DNA of 18,155 nt from Thermoplasmata archaeon (GCA_021845155.1 JAKBSB010000006.1:1-18155), one strand, 5' to 3'. Counted from the first letter of the stretch, positions 1-8,520 are shown. A program made the numbers and translations. Notes: a model not told the origin generated them from the letters alone.

Positions 1-1743
1 TTCCGATCTAGGGCCAATGTTGAACTTTTCAGATATCCTGTTTATTGGAACTTCATTGATCCAGTCTGTAAGGACCATGGCAGTTTTTGCACTGTGGACC
101 TCTTCCTCTGTCTCCAGGATTATGTTGTTATCCATGAAATATTCCACTATTCCTTCTGCTTCGTCCCGGTTTGCCCGGAAGTTCAGAACATCCGGTGTGG
201 TGCATATGGTATAAAGGGCGAGAAGTTCGCTGTGTTTCTCATTGAAGTAGTCTCTGAGTATTATTGCGGTCTTTGGATCAATGTACAGATCACTGACTGT
301 CTTACCAAACTTTGTAACGCCATAAATTCCCATTGTATTTTTTATGAACTCGTTCTCGTGAAGGAATTTCATTATACTTTCTATCTTGTTCTCACCAACC
401 ATATCCTGAGTTTTACCGGCAAATGTGCTTGAAAAGAAATCCATAATTTCCTCTTTTGATGTGGCTATTCCCATGGATATGAGGCCCAGGACATTGAATC
501 TTAGAAGACTGTCCTGGAACATGCCTGATTTGACTGGTTCCGGGTCGGTGGAAAGGTATGTGTTTGCCATGTCGAATGAGGTCTTTGAGGCGGCGTAAAG
601 ATATGCATATCCTTCACTGTCATACTGGGGACGTCCTGCCCTGCCCAGCATCTGCTGGATTTCCATGTTGGGCAGAAATTGGGAATATCCATTTGAATAG
701 CGTGTCAGGTCCCTTATCACCACAACTCTTGCCGGAAGATTTACACCTGCAGCAAGAGTGGGAGTTGCAACCAGGACCTTCAGGAGGCCGTCCTTGAATC
801 CTTTCTCGATTCTTGTCCTTGTCTCACCGGAAAGGCCGGCGTGATGGAAGCTGACCCCGTTCCGGACCATGCTTTTCAAGGTTTCCTCGTACCTGTCAGT
901 TTCCCCTTTTTCCGGGAAGAAGTCAGTATTTTTCATGATGAGGTTTGTGTCTATGGCAAGAGATATCCTTCTGGCGTAGTCCTCAGACCTCTTTCTTGAA
1001 TTTACGAAGACAAGTGTCTGCCCGCCCTTTGAGAGATGGGAATTGACAATGTCGATGACTTCATCCTCACCTTTCAGTTTCTCCTCCTCCCCATCCATGT
1101 AAGTTATCTTTTTCCTGTATATGATCCCTGGTTTAAGGGGCACAGGGCGGAAATCACTGTTCACGATTGAGGAACCAAGCCACTCTGCAACATCCTCAAT
1201 ATTGGAAATTGTTGCGGAAAGGGCAACTATCCTTATGCTGGGATTCACGTATTTAATGGTGGAAAGCACCATCTCGAGTTTTGGGCCCCTCCCTTCATCC
1301 CCAAGCAGATGGACCTCGTCTGCAACAACCAGCCCAAGTTCATCCGCCATTGATGGATCGTGGTGAAGAAGTGAATCGGCTTTTTCCGAAGTGCAGACCA
1401 CTACATCATAATTCTTGATGAATGAGGGCGAGTTGTCATATTCCCCTATTGATAACGCAACCCTTATTCCTATTTTTTCCAGCCTTGAAAGTTCTGAGTA
1501 TTTTTCGCTTGCGAGCGCTTTTAGCGGGACGATATATATTGATTTCAGCCCTTTCCTGAATGTTTCATATATGGCAGAGTATGCAACAAGAGACTTCCCG
1601 GCAGCGGTTGGAACAGCGACCACAATGTTGTTGCCTTCCTGAAATTTCCTGATAGCCTCCTCCTGATGAGGGTAAAGATCGAAATCCTTGCCGTCAGACA
1701 GTTCCAGGAAATCAGCCGGATACCCCAGCTCGCCAATTTTCAT
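1..1743 (-). CDS. hel308: Hel308 family DNA helicase, C-terminus missing at the window edge
   Basis: Superfamily 2, 3'-5' DNA helicase of the archaeal Hel308/HelQ family, which acts on stalled or lagging-strand replication forks. I translated 581 residues by hand. Motifs appear in order: a Q-like region (YPHQEEA, about 24-30), Walker A VPTAAGKS (44-51), DEVH Walker B (142-145), SAT (176-178), TPTLAAG motif V (about 327-333) and QMLGRAGRP motif VI (about 364-372). The remainder is the winged-helix and ratchet region. The family is normally about 700 residues, so roughly the last 100-130 (end of ratchet and helix-loop-helix) lie off the left edge. I chose the ATG at 1743 because GGAGG sits 8 bases upstream and MKIGEL matches the usual Hel308 start; an in-frame ATG at 1758 would add five residues. 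The last three codons (R-S-E) probably come from adapter sequence. Divergent from the riboflavin reductase gene. Confidence 0.93.
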   Translation of the reverse strand, partial: MKIGELGYPADFLELSDGKDFDLYPHQEEAIRKFQEGNNIVVAVPTAAGKSLVAYSAIYETFRKGLKSIYIVPLKALASEKYSELSRLEKIGIRVALSIGEYDNSPSFIKNYDVVVCTSEKADSLLHHDPSMADELGLVVADEVHLLGDEGRGPKLEMVLSTIKYVNPSIRIVALSATISNIEDVAEWLGSSIVNSDFRPVPLKPGIIYRKKITYMDGEEEKLKGEDEVIDIVNSHLSKGGQTLVFVNSRKRSEDYARRISLAIDTNLIMKNTDFFPEKGETDRYEETLKSMVRNGVSFHHAGLSGETRTRIEKGFKDGLLKVLVATPTLAAGVNLPARVVVIRDLTRYSNGYSQFLPNMEIQQMLGRAGRPQYDSEGYAYLYAASKTSFDMANTYLSTDPEPVKSGMFQDSLLRFNVLGLISMGIATSKEEIMDFFSSTFAGKTQDMVGENKIESIMKFLHENEFIKNTMGIYGVTKFGKTVSDLYIDPKTAIILRDYFNEKHSELLALYTICTTPDVLNFRANRDEAEGIVEYFMDNNIILETEEEVHSAKTAMVLTDWINEVPINRISEKFNIGPRSE

Positions 1744-1751
1744 CTTAGCTT

Positions 1752-1756
1752 CCTCC
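1752..1756 (-). promoter_or_regulatory. Shine-Dalgarno for Hel308, deciding the start
   Basis: GGAGG on the minus strand, with 8 bases between it and the ATG at 1743. It overlaps the alternative ATG at 1758, so it favours the downstream start. Most single genes in this window instead look leaderless. Confidence 0.55.
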
Positions 1757-1794
1757 ATGGCTTATTGGATCATAAATATTACTGAAAATGCATA

Positions 1795-1803
1795 TTTTTT
1801 ATT
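1795..1803 (+). promoter_or_regulatory. TATA-like box for the riboflavin reductase gene
   Basis: TTTTTTATT centred about 26 bases before the ATG at 1825, the spacing expected for a leaderless archaeal transcript. The composition is simple and AT-rich, so this is a modest call. Confidence 0.4.
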
Positions 1804-1824
1804 CTACATTGACATAAACCGTTG

Positions 1825-2478
1825 ATGGATGGGAGACCCTACATTACCATAAACGTGGCACAGAGCATCAATGGAATGATCGCAGGTTCCGGTGGAAGGA
1901 GGGTTTCCATATCATCTGAACAGGACTGGCAGAGAGTTCGTGAACTGAGGAAGACCTGTGATGGCATTCTTATTGGGGCAAGAACTGTGATGAATGATGA
2001 CCCATACCTGAGTACTGGGAATGATCAAAATGGTGAAAAGAAGCCGGCGAGAATAATACTGGACCGCAGACTTAAATTAAAGCAGGAATCACATGTTCTT
2101 GACAGGAGATCAAGAACCATAATCTTTACATCCAACAGGGAAAGAGAAGTGGATGGTGCCGAAATAATCAGAAGGAACGATGATGAACTGAAGATCGTGA
2201 ATATTGTTGGCGATCTTTACCGGTTGGGTTTCAGGAAAATACTTGTGGAGGGAGGAAAAGACGTGATAAACCAGTTCCTCGGAGAGGGAATTTTTGATGA
2301 GTTCTACCTTTTCGTCGGGAACGTCATAATAGAGAAAGGTGGACTTCTCCTTTTCGATCCCCCGGTGAGCATAGAGAATGCATCAATGGAAACAAAAGTA
2401 TACGAAGAAGGCATTCTTATGAAACTGAGTCCAGAAAAGATAAGAAAGGTGTCAAAATGGCAAGCAACGGATTTTTAA
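1825..2478 (+). CDS. 2,5-diamino-6-(ribosylamino)pyrimidinone 5'-phosphate reductase (archaeal RIB7 / RibD C-terminal family)
   Basis: A 217-residue, single-domain dihydrofolate-reductase-like protein that would carry out the NAD(P)H-dependent ribosyl side-chain reduction in archaeal riboflavin synthesis. Visible family motifs are the N-terminal strand with NVAQSINGMIAG (the usual S-x-D-G site, here S-I-N-G), GARTVMNDDPYL near residue 50, and ILVEGGKDVINQFL near 140-155. There is no deaminase domain, as in the archaeal/fungal form and unlike bacterial bifunctional RibD. A TTG at 1822 immediately precedes the ATG; I chose the ATG because it fits the TATA-like box at 1795-1803. The 3' end overlaps the S-adenosylhomocysteine hydrolase start by 22 bases, so the two are probably co-transcribed and translationally coupled. 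The family is clear; exact substrate order within the pathway is taken from family knowledge. Confidence 0.85.
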   Translation: MDGRPYITINVAQSINGMIAGSGGRRVSISSEQDWQRVRELRKTCDGILIGARTVMNDDPYLSTGNDQNGEKKPARIILDRRLKLKQESHVLDRRSRTIIFTSNREREVDGAEIIRRNDDELKIVNIVGDLYRLGFRKILVEGGKDVINQFLGEGIFDEFYLFVGNVIIEKGGLLLFDPPVSIENASMETKVYEEGILMKLSPEKIRKVSKWQATDF

Positions 2479-3686
2479 GGTTAAGCTGGGCAAGGGACCA
2501 CATGCCGGTTTCAGCCCAGATAAGGAAAATGTTTGAGAAAGAAATGCCCTTCAGGGGCCTGAACATAAGCATGGCCCTCCATGTCGAGGCGAAGACAGGT
2601 ATTTTCGCACTTCTTCTGAAAGAAGGCGGAGCAAATATAACAATGTCATCATGCAATCCACTGAGTTCAGATGATGCTGTGGTGGAATCCCTGAAAAAAG
2701 ATTACAATATGAAAGTATACGCAAAGAAGGGAGAGACCGAGGAAGAATATTATGAATATCTTCACAGAACCCTGGATACTCCGCCTGATATCATAATCGA
2801 TGACGGGGGAGACCTTACTAATCTCGTACTTGGTGAAAGGAAGGATCTCATAGAGAGACTTAGGGGAGGGAATGAAGAGACCACCACCGGAGTCGTTCGC
2901 CTGAGGGCCATGGAAAAAGACGGTGCCATGAAGTTCCCCATGTTTGACGTAAATGATGCCCAGATGAAGCATTTCTTTGATAACAGGTATGGTACCGGTC
3001 AGAGCACCCTTGACGGCATAATGAATGCCACAAACCTCCTGATTGCCGGATCCAATGTCACAGTCGCTGGATATGGATATTGCGGGAAGGGCGTTGCTAT
3101 GAGAATGAAAGGCATGGGAGCAAATGTCACAGTAACGGAGATCGATCCTGTGAAAGCAGTGGAAGCCCTGATGGATGGTTTCCAGGTGAGGCAAATGTCC
3201 CATGCGCTGAAAGAATCTGATTTTGTTGTTACAGTTACAGGGATGAAGGATGTCATAAAGTATGAGGACCTCCTCACTGCAAAACCAGGGGTTGTTCTTT
3301 CAAACTCTGGGCACTTCAACAATGAGATCTGCTTCAGCGACCTTGAAAAGAGATCAATAAAGAAGGAAAAGGTCAGGGATCTTGTCACTGCCTATAAACT
3401 GGAGAACGGGAACACAGTCAACCTCATAGCGGATGGCAGGCTGGTAAACCTTGCGGCGGGGCAGGGACATCCAGTTGAGATCATGGACATGAGCTTTGCA
3501 ATACAGGCACTGACCGCAGAATATCTTTCAAGGAATTATGATAAACTGGAAAACAGGGTCTATCCGGTCCCGCCTGAGATTGACACTGAGGTTGCACGGA
3601 TAAAACTGAAGGCAATGGATGTTAACATTGACTCTCTGAGCGAAGAACAGATCAGGTATGCCGGATCCTGGCAGGAAGGGACCTGA
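2457..3686 (+). CDS. ahcY: S-adenosylhomocysteine hydrolase (adenosylhomocysteinase)
   Basis: Hydrolyses S-adenosylhomocysteine to adenosine and homocysteine in the cytoplasm with tightly bound NAD, relieving inhibition of methyltransferases. The protein has 409 residues. It shows His-42 in the ALHVEAKTG segment, the acidic DDGGDL (115-120), EETTTGV (140-146), MKHFFDNRYGTGQS (170-183, with the catalytic Lys and Asp), the Rossmann NAD loop GYGYCGKG (205-212), and HPVEIMDMSF near the C-terminus. The C-terminal Lys/Tyr tail seen in eukaryotic enzymes is absent, as is usual for the short prokaryotic form. Methanogen relatives prefer S-inosylhomocysteine; the sequence alone does not exclude that. 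It starts inside the upstream reductase gene. apgM follows after an 18-base gap, so the three genes form one unit. Confidence 0.94.
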   Translation: MASNGFLRLSWARDHMPVSAQIRKMFEKEMPFRGLNISMALHVEAKTGIFALLLKEGGANITMSSCNPLSSDDAVVESLKKDYNMKVYAKKGETEEEYYEYLHRTLDTPPDIIIDDGGDLTNLVLGERKDLIERLRGGNEETTTGVVRLRAMEKDGAMKFPMFDVNDAQMKHFFDNRYGTGQSTLDGIMNATNLLIAGSNVTVAGYGYCGKGVAMRMKGMGANVTVTEIDPVKAVEALMDGFQVRQMSHALKESDFVVTVTGMKDVIKYEDLLTAKPGVVLSNSGHFNNEICFSDLEKRSIKKEKVRDLVTAYKLENGNTVNLIADGRLVNLAAGQGHPVEIMDMSFAIQALTAEYLSRNYDKLENRVYPVPPEIDTEVARIKLKAMDVNIDSLSEEQIRYAGSWQEGT

Positions 3687-3704
3687 TTTTCCCGGGGGTA
3701 TCCA

Positions 3705-4919
3705 ATGAAGAAAATAGTCCTGATTGTTATGGATGGGCTTGGAGACAGGCCTAACAGCATTCTTCATGGAAAAACCGCACTTCAGTCGGCATACAGGCCG
3801 AACCTGAACTACCTGGCCAGAATGGGCATAAATGGAATGATGCATCCCATAAAGCCGGGCATACGTTCTGGATCCGACACATCACACCTGTCACTACTGG
3901 GCTACGATCCGGAGAAAGTCTATACCGGAAGAGGCCCGTTTGAAGCCCTGGGACTTGGCTTGGAAGTTATGCCCGGAGATGTGGCATTCAGGGCAAATTT
4001 TGGGACGGTAGATGGTGAGGGAACTGTAATAGACAGAAGAGCGGACCGTATATCCCAGGGGACAGATCTCCTAGCAGCCTCACTGAATATGGTAATCGAG
4101 GGATACAGCTTCAAGGTGAAGGAGGGGGTCGAACACAGGGCAGCACTGGTAATACATGGGCCTGGGCTTTCCAGTGCAGTAACAGATTCAGATCCTCATG
4201 AAACAGGAAGGAAAAGCAATACTGTGCGTGGTACAGACGAAACTGGGACCAGGACGGCAGAACTTGTTAACAGGTTCCTGGAATCAGCAAAAGAAATACT
4301 TGCCAGCCACCCCGTGAATGAGAAGAGGGTAAAGGATGGACTTAAGCCCGCAAACCAGCTATTACTCAGGGGAGCCGGGAAAGCACCTGACCTTGAGCCA
4401 TTCAGCAAAAAGTACGGAATGAAAGGTGCTTGCATAGCAGGTATTCCCATGATCACAGGACTTTGCAATATGATCGGAATGGAAATAATCAAGGTAAAAG
4501 GGGCAACCGGAAGGACTGATACCAATTATGAGGGAAAGATCAGCGCTCTGGTGCAGGCATTGAAGACAAATGATTTTGTAATACTGAATTTCAAGGGCAC
4601 AGATGTGGCAGGCCATGACGGAGACCCGCTTCTCAAGAAAAATGTGATAGAGAGAGTTGACAGGGCAATCTCTCCCCTGAAGGATATGCTTAAGGATACA
4701 GTCATTGCTGTTACTGGGGATCACAGCACCCCCTGCTCAATGAAAGACCATTCCGGGGATCATGTCCCCATACTTTTTGCCACATCCGGCAATTTAAGGG
4801 ACCGTGTTACTCATTACGATGAAATAAGCTGCATGGATGGGGCACTGGAGATAAGCAGTATCAACGTGATGGATTACCTGCTACAGCTTTCTGAAAGGTC
4901 TGACAAATATGGAGCTTAG
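3705..4919 (+). CDS. apgM: 2,3-bisphosphoglycerate-independent phosphoglycerate mutase, archaeal type
   Basis: Interconverts 3- and 2-phosphoglycerate in glycolysis/gluconeogenesis using two metal ions and a phosphoserine intermediate. It has 404 residues, the size of the archaeal aPGAM family (alkaline phosphatase superfamily) and shorter than bacterial GpmI. The N-terminus shows MDGLGDRPN with the metal-binding Asp-10. HPIKPGIRSGSDTSHLSLLGYDP (split across residues 47-69) holds the likely nucleophilic Ser-57. The C-terminal half has a GTDVAGHDGD segment and TGDHSTPCSMKDHSGDH (about 345-361), which supply the second metal set. A purine-rich GGGGG stretch lies about 8 bases before the ATG. 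It appears to be the last gene of the unit beginning at 1825, since a new TATA box follows at 4952. Confidence 0.94.
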   Translation: MKKIVLIVMDGLGDRPNSILHGKTALQSAYRPNLNYLARMGINGMMHPIKPGIRSGSDTSHLSLLGYDPEKVYTGRGPFEALGLGLEVMPGDVAFRANFGTVDGEGTVIDRRADRISQGTDLLAASLNMVIEGYSFKVKEGVEHRAALVIHGPGLSSAVTDSDPHETGRKSNTVRGTDETGTRTAELVNRFLESAKEILASHPVNEKRVKDGLKPANQLLLRGAGKAPDLEPFSKKYGMKGACIAGIPMITGLCNMIGMEIIKVKGATGRTDTNYEGKISALVQALKTNDFVILNFKGTDVAGHDGDPLLKKNVIERVDRAISPLKDMLKDTVIAVTGDHSTPCSMKDHSGDHVPILFATSGNLRDRVTHYDEISCMDGALEISSINVMDYLLQLSERSDKYGA

Positions 4920-4951
4920 ATAATGGCTGATTAACCATAAACATAGATATG

Positions 4952-4959
4952 TTTAAATA
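4952..4959 (+). promoter_or_regulatory. TATA box for the membrane protein gene
   Basis: TTTAAATA centred about 28 bases before the ATG at 4984. This is textbook archaeal spacing for a leaderless mRNA, and it argues against the GTG at 4975 as the start. Confidence 0.6.
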
Positions 4960-4983
4960 TCTTGTAGGGAATATGTGTCCGAC

Positions 4984-5652
4984 ATGAGTATGACCCTCAA
5001 GAGATCCAGGATCAAGTCCATGAAGGATTCCTGGAGAGACTGGACAATTTACCGGACTATGAAGAAAAATGAGAGTATGAAGTCCATGATATACTCCCAG
5101 CCAAAGGGCATATTCTATGGAATTGTATTTTCTCTTCTGATGTGGTGGATTCCTATTGCCGGTCCGGCTGCAGCCGGATACATATCCGGGAGAACCTCCG
5201 GTACGCCATCCAAGGCAGTTGTATCAACTCTTGTGGCCACTTCAATCCTTATGATCCTTACGATGATGTTTCTCCCATTCAGGACTGGTGTCCTCAGCTC
5301 AGTGGGCACATACCTTAGTTCCGGGGTTATCGCAGTTTCAGGATCCAAACTGTTTGCTTATTCCGGTTTCCTTACGGACCTGTATACCTCATACGGAATA
5401 CTCAAGACCCTCACCATAATAATGCCCGGTTCCCTCATAATACTGAATGTTTTCGGATATGCGGGAGGATACATGTCCCAGATTAAAAGACAGGAAGAGA
5501 ATTACTCTGCTGGTTACCTTAAGAACAGTGTGGGGGCTTCCGTTGCAAAAAAGGAGAGAACCTCAAACCCCGATGAAAGGAAAATAATCAGGGAATTCAA
5601 GGACGCCAGGAATGACAGTGAAGACGGTGTCGGTGACTGGACCTATCTCTGA
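4984..5652 (+). CDS. Uncharacterised membrane protein with three or so membrane segments
   Basis: I do not recognise this gene. It encodes 222 residues. A basic N-terminal cytoplasmic stretch of about 40 residues, rich in Lys, Arg and Met, leads to a hydrophobic segment with Gly/Pro/Ala-rich PIAGPAAAGYISGR. Further membrane segments follow (about residues 77-95, possibly 105-125, and 136-158). The C-terminal tail of about 55 residues is charged and presumably cytoplasmic. The Gly-rich first segment recalls small archaeal DUF families of glycine-zipper membrane proteins, but I cannot assign one. No catalytic motif is visible. The GTG at 4975 could add three residues, but the TATA box at 4952-4959 places the transcript start at about the ATG at 4984. 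serS follows 42 bases later with its own TATA-like sequences, so co-transcription is uncertain. Confidence 0.8.
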   Translation: MSMTLKRSRIKSMKDSWRDWTIYRTMKKNESMKSMIYSQPKGIFYGIVFSLLMWWIPIAGPAAAGYISGRTSGTPSKAVVSTLVATSILMILTMMFLPFRTGVLSSVGTYLSSGVIAVSGSKLFAYSGFLTDLYTSYGILKTLTIIMPGSLIILNVFGYAGGYMSQIKRQEENYSAGYLKNSVGASVAKKERTSNPDERKIIREFKDARNDSEDGVGDWTYL

Positions 5653-5668
5653 TATAAATGAATATTTC
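5653..5668 (+). promoter_or_regulatory. TATA-like region for serS
   Basis: TATAAATG at 5653-5660 and AATATTTC at 5661-5668 lie about 38 and 30 bases before the serS ATG. Either would give a leaderless or very short-leader mRNA. The region begins directly after the upstream stop codon. Confidence 0.4.
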
Positions 5669-5694
5669 AAATACGTGATTGGATTTCTGTTACC

Positions 5695-7026
5695 ATGATC
5701 GATGTCAAGAAACTCAGGGAAAATCCTGATATTTTTTACAAGGCTGCTGAAAACAGGTTTTATGGCAAAGAATTTATAGATCGCTTTTTTGAACTTGACG
5801 GCAAGTGGCGTGAGATTCTCAAGCAGATTAATGACATGAAGCATGAGAAAAACATCGCTACCGGAGAGATATCAAGAAAAATAAAGGAGAATCTTGATGT
5901 AGATCCCATTAAGGAAAAAGTCAGGGACCTGAATTCCAAAATAGACGCCCTGGAAACAGAACAGAAAAGTATAGAGGCCGAAAGGAACATGGCCGTTTAT
6001 GCCATTCCAAACCTGTTGCACGAAACAGTTCCGGTATGCAAGGGCGATGAAAACAACAGGGTTGTGAAAACATGGGGAGTTGCGAAAGTATTCAGGGATG
6101 ATGTCACAGAATACAGGAATGCGACTGACAATGGAGCCCGATATATAATAACAGAGAAGAAGCCCATGAGCCATGTGGATCTGGCGGATAAACTGAAGCT
6201 TGTTGATCTTGAAAGAGCCGGGAAAGTTGCCGGCGCAAGATTTTATTACCTGAAGAACAGGCTTCTTAAACTGGAGATGGCACTGGAGAATTTTGCAGTT
6301 GATTTTCTTTCAGAAAGAGGGTTTTCTGTTGTGGAGCCGCCATTCATGCTCAACTACCAGTCAATGTCAGGCGCAACAGACATGGAAACTTTCAAGGACA
6401 CGCTTTACAAAATAGAGGGCGAGGATCTTTATCTCATCTCCACATCAGAACATGCCATAGCATCAATGCTTCGGGACGAGATACTGGAAGAGAATGAACT
6501 CCCGTTGAGGATAGCCGGTTTTTCTCCATGTTTCAGGAAGGAGGCAGGTGCACATGGAAAGGATACGAAAGGTATCTTCAGGGTCCACCAGTTCAACAAA
6601 ATCGAACAGTTCATCTTCTGCAGGGAGGACGAATCCTGGGATTTTCTTGAGGAGCTTCTCAAGAATTCTGAGGAGATATTCCAGAAGCTGAACATACCTT
6701 ACAGGGTGGTTAATGTCTGCTCAGGAGAGCTTGGATCACTTGCCGCAAAGAAATACGACATTGAAGCATGGTTTGGGTCGCAGGGAAAATTCCGCGAAGT
6801 CGTGTCAGCGTCAAACGACACGGATTACCAGGCAAGAACACTCGACATAAGGTACAGGACAAAGGATGGCAACCGTACCCCGCATACCCTTAACTCAACT
6901 GCCATTGCAACCACGAGGGTACTTGTGGCAATTATGGAAAATAACCAGACTGAAGATGGAATGGGAATAATTGTGCCGGAAGCCCTGGTACCATACACTG
7001 GTTTCGATCTTATTTCAGCAGATTGA
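5695..7026 (+). CDS. serS: Seryl-tRNA synthetase
   Basis: Class II aminoacyl-tRNA synthetase that charges tRNA-Ser. The 443 residues match the common bacterial/archaeal type and not the rare methanogen form. The N-terminal 110 or so residues are highly charged and predicted to make the long antiparallel coiled coil that holds the tRNA long variable arm. The catalytic core follows, with motif 2 visible as FRKEAGAHGKDTKGIFRVHQ near residue 280 and motif 3 as the GMGIIVPEALVPY segment near 425. The TSEHAIASML stretch (about 250) corresponds to the serine-binding TAE region, here TSE. The start at 5695 gives MIDVKKLRENPD, the standard family opening. It ends only 5 bases from the convergent stop of the oxidoreductase gene, leaving no room for a separate terminator on either strand. 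Confidence 0.96.
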   Translation: MIDVKKLRENPDIFYKAAENRFYGKEFIDRFFELDGKWREILKQINDMKHEKNIATGEISRKIKENLDVDPIKEKVRDLNSKIDALETEQKSIEAERNMAVYAIPNLLHETVPVCKGDENNRVVKTWGVAKVFRDDVTEYRNATDNGARYIITEKKPMSHVDLADKLKLVDLERAGKVAGARFYYLKNRLLKLEMALENFAVDFLSERGFSVVEPPFMLNYQSMSGATDMETFKDTLYKIEGEDLYLISTSEHAIASMLRDEILEENELPLRIAGFSPCFRKEAGAHGKDTKGIFRVHQFNKIEQFIFCREDESWDFLEELLKNSEEIFQKLNIPYRVVNVCSGELGSLAAKKYDIEAWFGSQGKFREVVSASNDTDYQARTLDIRYRTKDGNRTPHTLNSTAIATTRVLVAIMENNQTEDGMGIIVPEALVPYTGFDLISAD

Positions 7027-7031
7027 TCTGG

Positions 7032-8486
7032 TTATGCTGATCTCTCTGAATAGGCTATTTTTGCAGCCATTGGAGAGTATTTTTTCCATCTGTCGACCAG
7101 AGGTATGAACTCTTCCGAAACCTTGTCCATAAGGTTCAGATACTGCAGTATCCCAAGAACTGACTGGTCTGCGTCCCTGACTGCACTTATGAGGTCCCTG
7201 TTTCCGTTGGTGGAATCTCCTCCTGAGAAGAGACCTGGTATTGAGGTCATTCCGTTGGGGTTTACAATTGGCTGCCCCTGTGGGGTTAACCTGAGTTTCC
7301 TCAAGTATTCCTCTTCCATGAAGGTGTAATCGTTTTCCTGGCCTGTTGCCTCTATAACGTAGTCCGCGTCGATTAGCTGTACCTTGTCCTTGTTTGGAAC
7401 AGGTTTTGCCCTGCCTTTGCCATCCGATACCATATCGTTCTGCCAGTATTTGACAGCCACTACCCTGTTGCCTTTCTTGACATACTCAAATGGAGTGACT
7501 TCCCAGACATAGTGTACTCCTTCTTCGTCAGCCTCTTCCAGCTCTTCCTCTGCGTTCATGGAAGGATAGCCTGGCCTGTCAATCTCTCTTCTCCTGTAGA
7601 AAATGTATGAGTTCTGGGCTCCAAACCTCAATGCTGTACGGGATGAGTCGTTGGCAGTGAAACCTCCACCTATTATAACAACGTTCTTCCCCACATCAAC
7701 CTTTTCACCAAAGCTTGCCCTCCTCAGGAATTCTGTTGCATGAACAACATTTTCCGCATCGCTTCCCGGTGTGCCGGTCATCCTCGGTTTCTGATTTCCA
7801 ACAGACATGAACACTGCATCATAGCTGTTCATGAGTTCCTTGAAAGAGACATCTTTCCCGACTTTAGTGTTGAGATGTACCTCCACACCCTGAGACAGGA
7901 TATACCCTATCTCCTTGTCGAGAACATCCTGAGGCAACCTGTACCTTGGAATACCAGTTTTCATGAAACCACCAAGAGCGGGCAGTTTCTCATATATTGT
8001 GACCTTTACTCCCTGTATTGAGAGATAATAAGCTGCTGTAAGGCCGGCTGGACCACCGCCTATCACCGCAACCTTTTTTCCAACAAATTTCTTCTTCGGA
8101 ACACTTATAATGCTTGAATAATCATCAAATTTATCTGCAGCGTACCTTTTCAGGTGTCTTATTGCAATAGGTCCGCCCGTGTCATAAAGTACGCAGATAT
8201 CTTCGCACATATGTGTACATACGCGCCCTATAATAGCCGGGAATGGAAGATTTTCAAAAACGATCCTTACAGTCTGTGCCGGATCTCCTACGGCTGTGCT
8301 CTTTATATAACCGCCAATATCCAGGCTGGCTGGACACGACTGCGTACATATATTACATCCTATGCAACGGCTTGCTTCTGCTACGGCCGAACTGTCCGAA
8401 TATTCCTCAAGCGGTTCTATGGTGAACCCCTGGAGCCTTTTCTTGGGATCAGCATGGTCTATTTTAACGCGTTCAAAGCTAAGCAT
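7032..8486 (-). CDS. GltD-like NAD(P)H-dependent FAD/iron-sulfur oxidoreductase
   Basis: A cytoplasmic flavoprotein of 484 residues in the glutamate synthase small-subunit family, which moves electrons between NAD(P)H, FAD and Fe-S clusters. The N-terminal cluster domain has Cys at 41, 44, 47 and 51 (CIGCNICTQSCP) and a second set at 90, 94 and 98 (CTHMCEDIC). An FAD-binding Rossmann loop follows (VIGGGPAGLTAAYYL, from about 141), then an NAD(P) loop (IIGGGFTANDSSRTA, about 270), and a C-terminal FAD-contact segment (GLFSGGDSTNGNRDLISAV). No large glutamate synthase subunit is encoded next to it, so it could instead resemble the NADPH-binding subunit of Nfn transhydrogenase or PreT-like proteins. 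The true partner is not visible. The TATA box at 8521-8528 gives about a 10-base leader. Confidence 0.85.
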   Translation of the reverse strand: MLSFERVKIDHADPKKRLQGFTIEPLEEYSDSSAVAEASRCIGCNICTQSCPASLDIGGYIKSTAVGDPAQTVRIVFENLPFPAIIGRVCTHMCEDICVLYDTGGPIAIRHLKRYAADKFDDYSSIISVPKKKFVGKKVAVIGGGPAGLTAAYYLSIQGVKVTIYEKLPALGGFMKTGIPRYRLPQDVLDKEIGYILSQGVEVHLNTKVGKDVSFKELMNSYDAVFMSVGNQKPRMTGTPGSDAENVVHATEFLRRASFGEKVDVGKNVVIIGGGFTANDSSRTALRFGAQNSYIFYRRREIDRPGYPSMNAEEELEEADEEGVHYVWEVTPFEYVKKGNRVVAVKYWQNDMVSDGKGRAKPVPNKDKVQLIDADYVIEATGQENDYTFMEEEYLRKLRLTPQGQPIVNPNGMTSIPGLFSGGDSTNGNRDLISAVRDADQSVLGILQYLNLMDKVSEEFIPLVDRWKKYSPMAAKIAYSERSA

Positions 8487-8520
8487 TTTGCGTACCCTTG
8501 TAACTTAATAACTGCAAGCG

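Noticed and set aside
94..432. Plus-strand ORFs opposite Hel308
   Set aside because: The minus frame is open for all 581 codons with every helicase motif in order; the plus-strand ORFs are shadows.
2667..3388. Minus-strand ORFs opposite the SAH hydrolase gene
   Set aside because: They lie wholly opposite a clear conserved enzyme, match nothing and have no promoter; they are reading-frame shadows.
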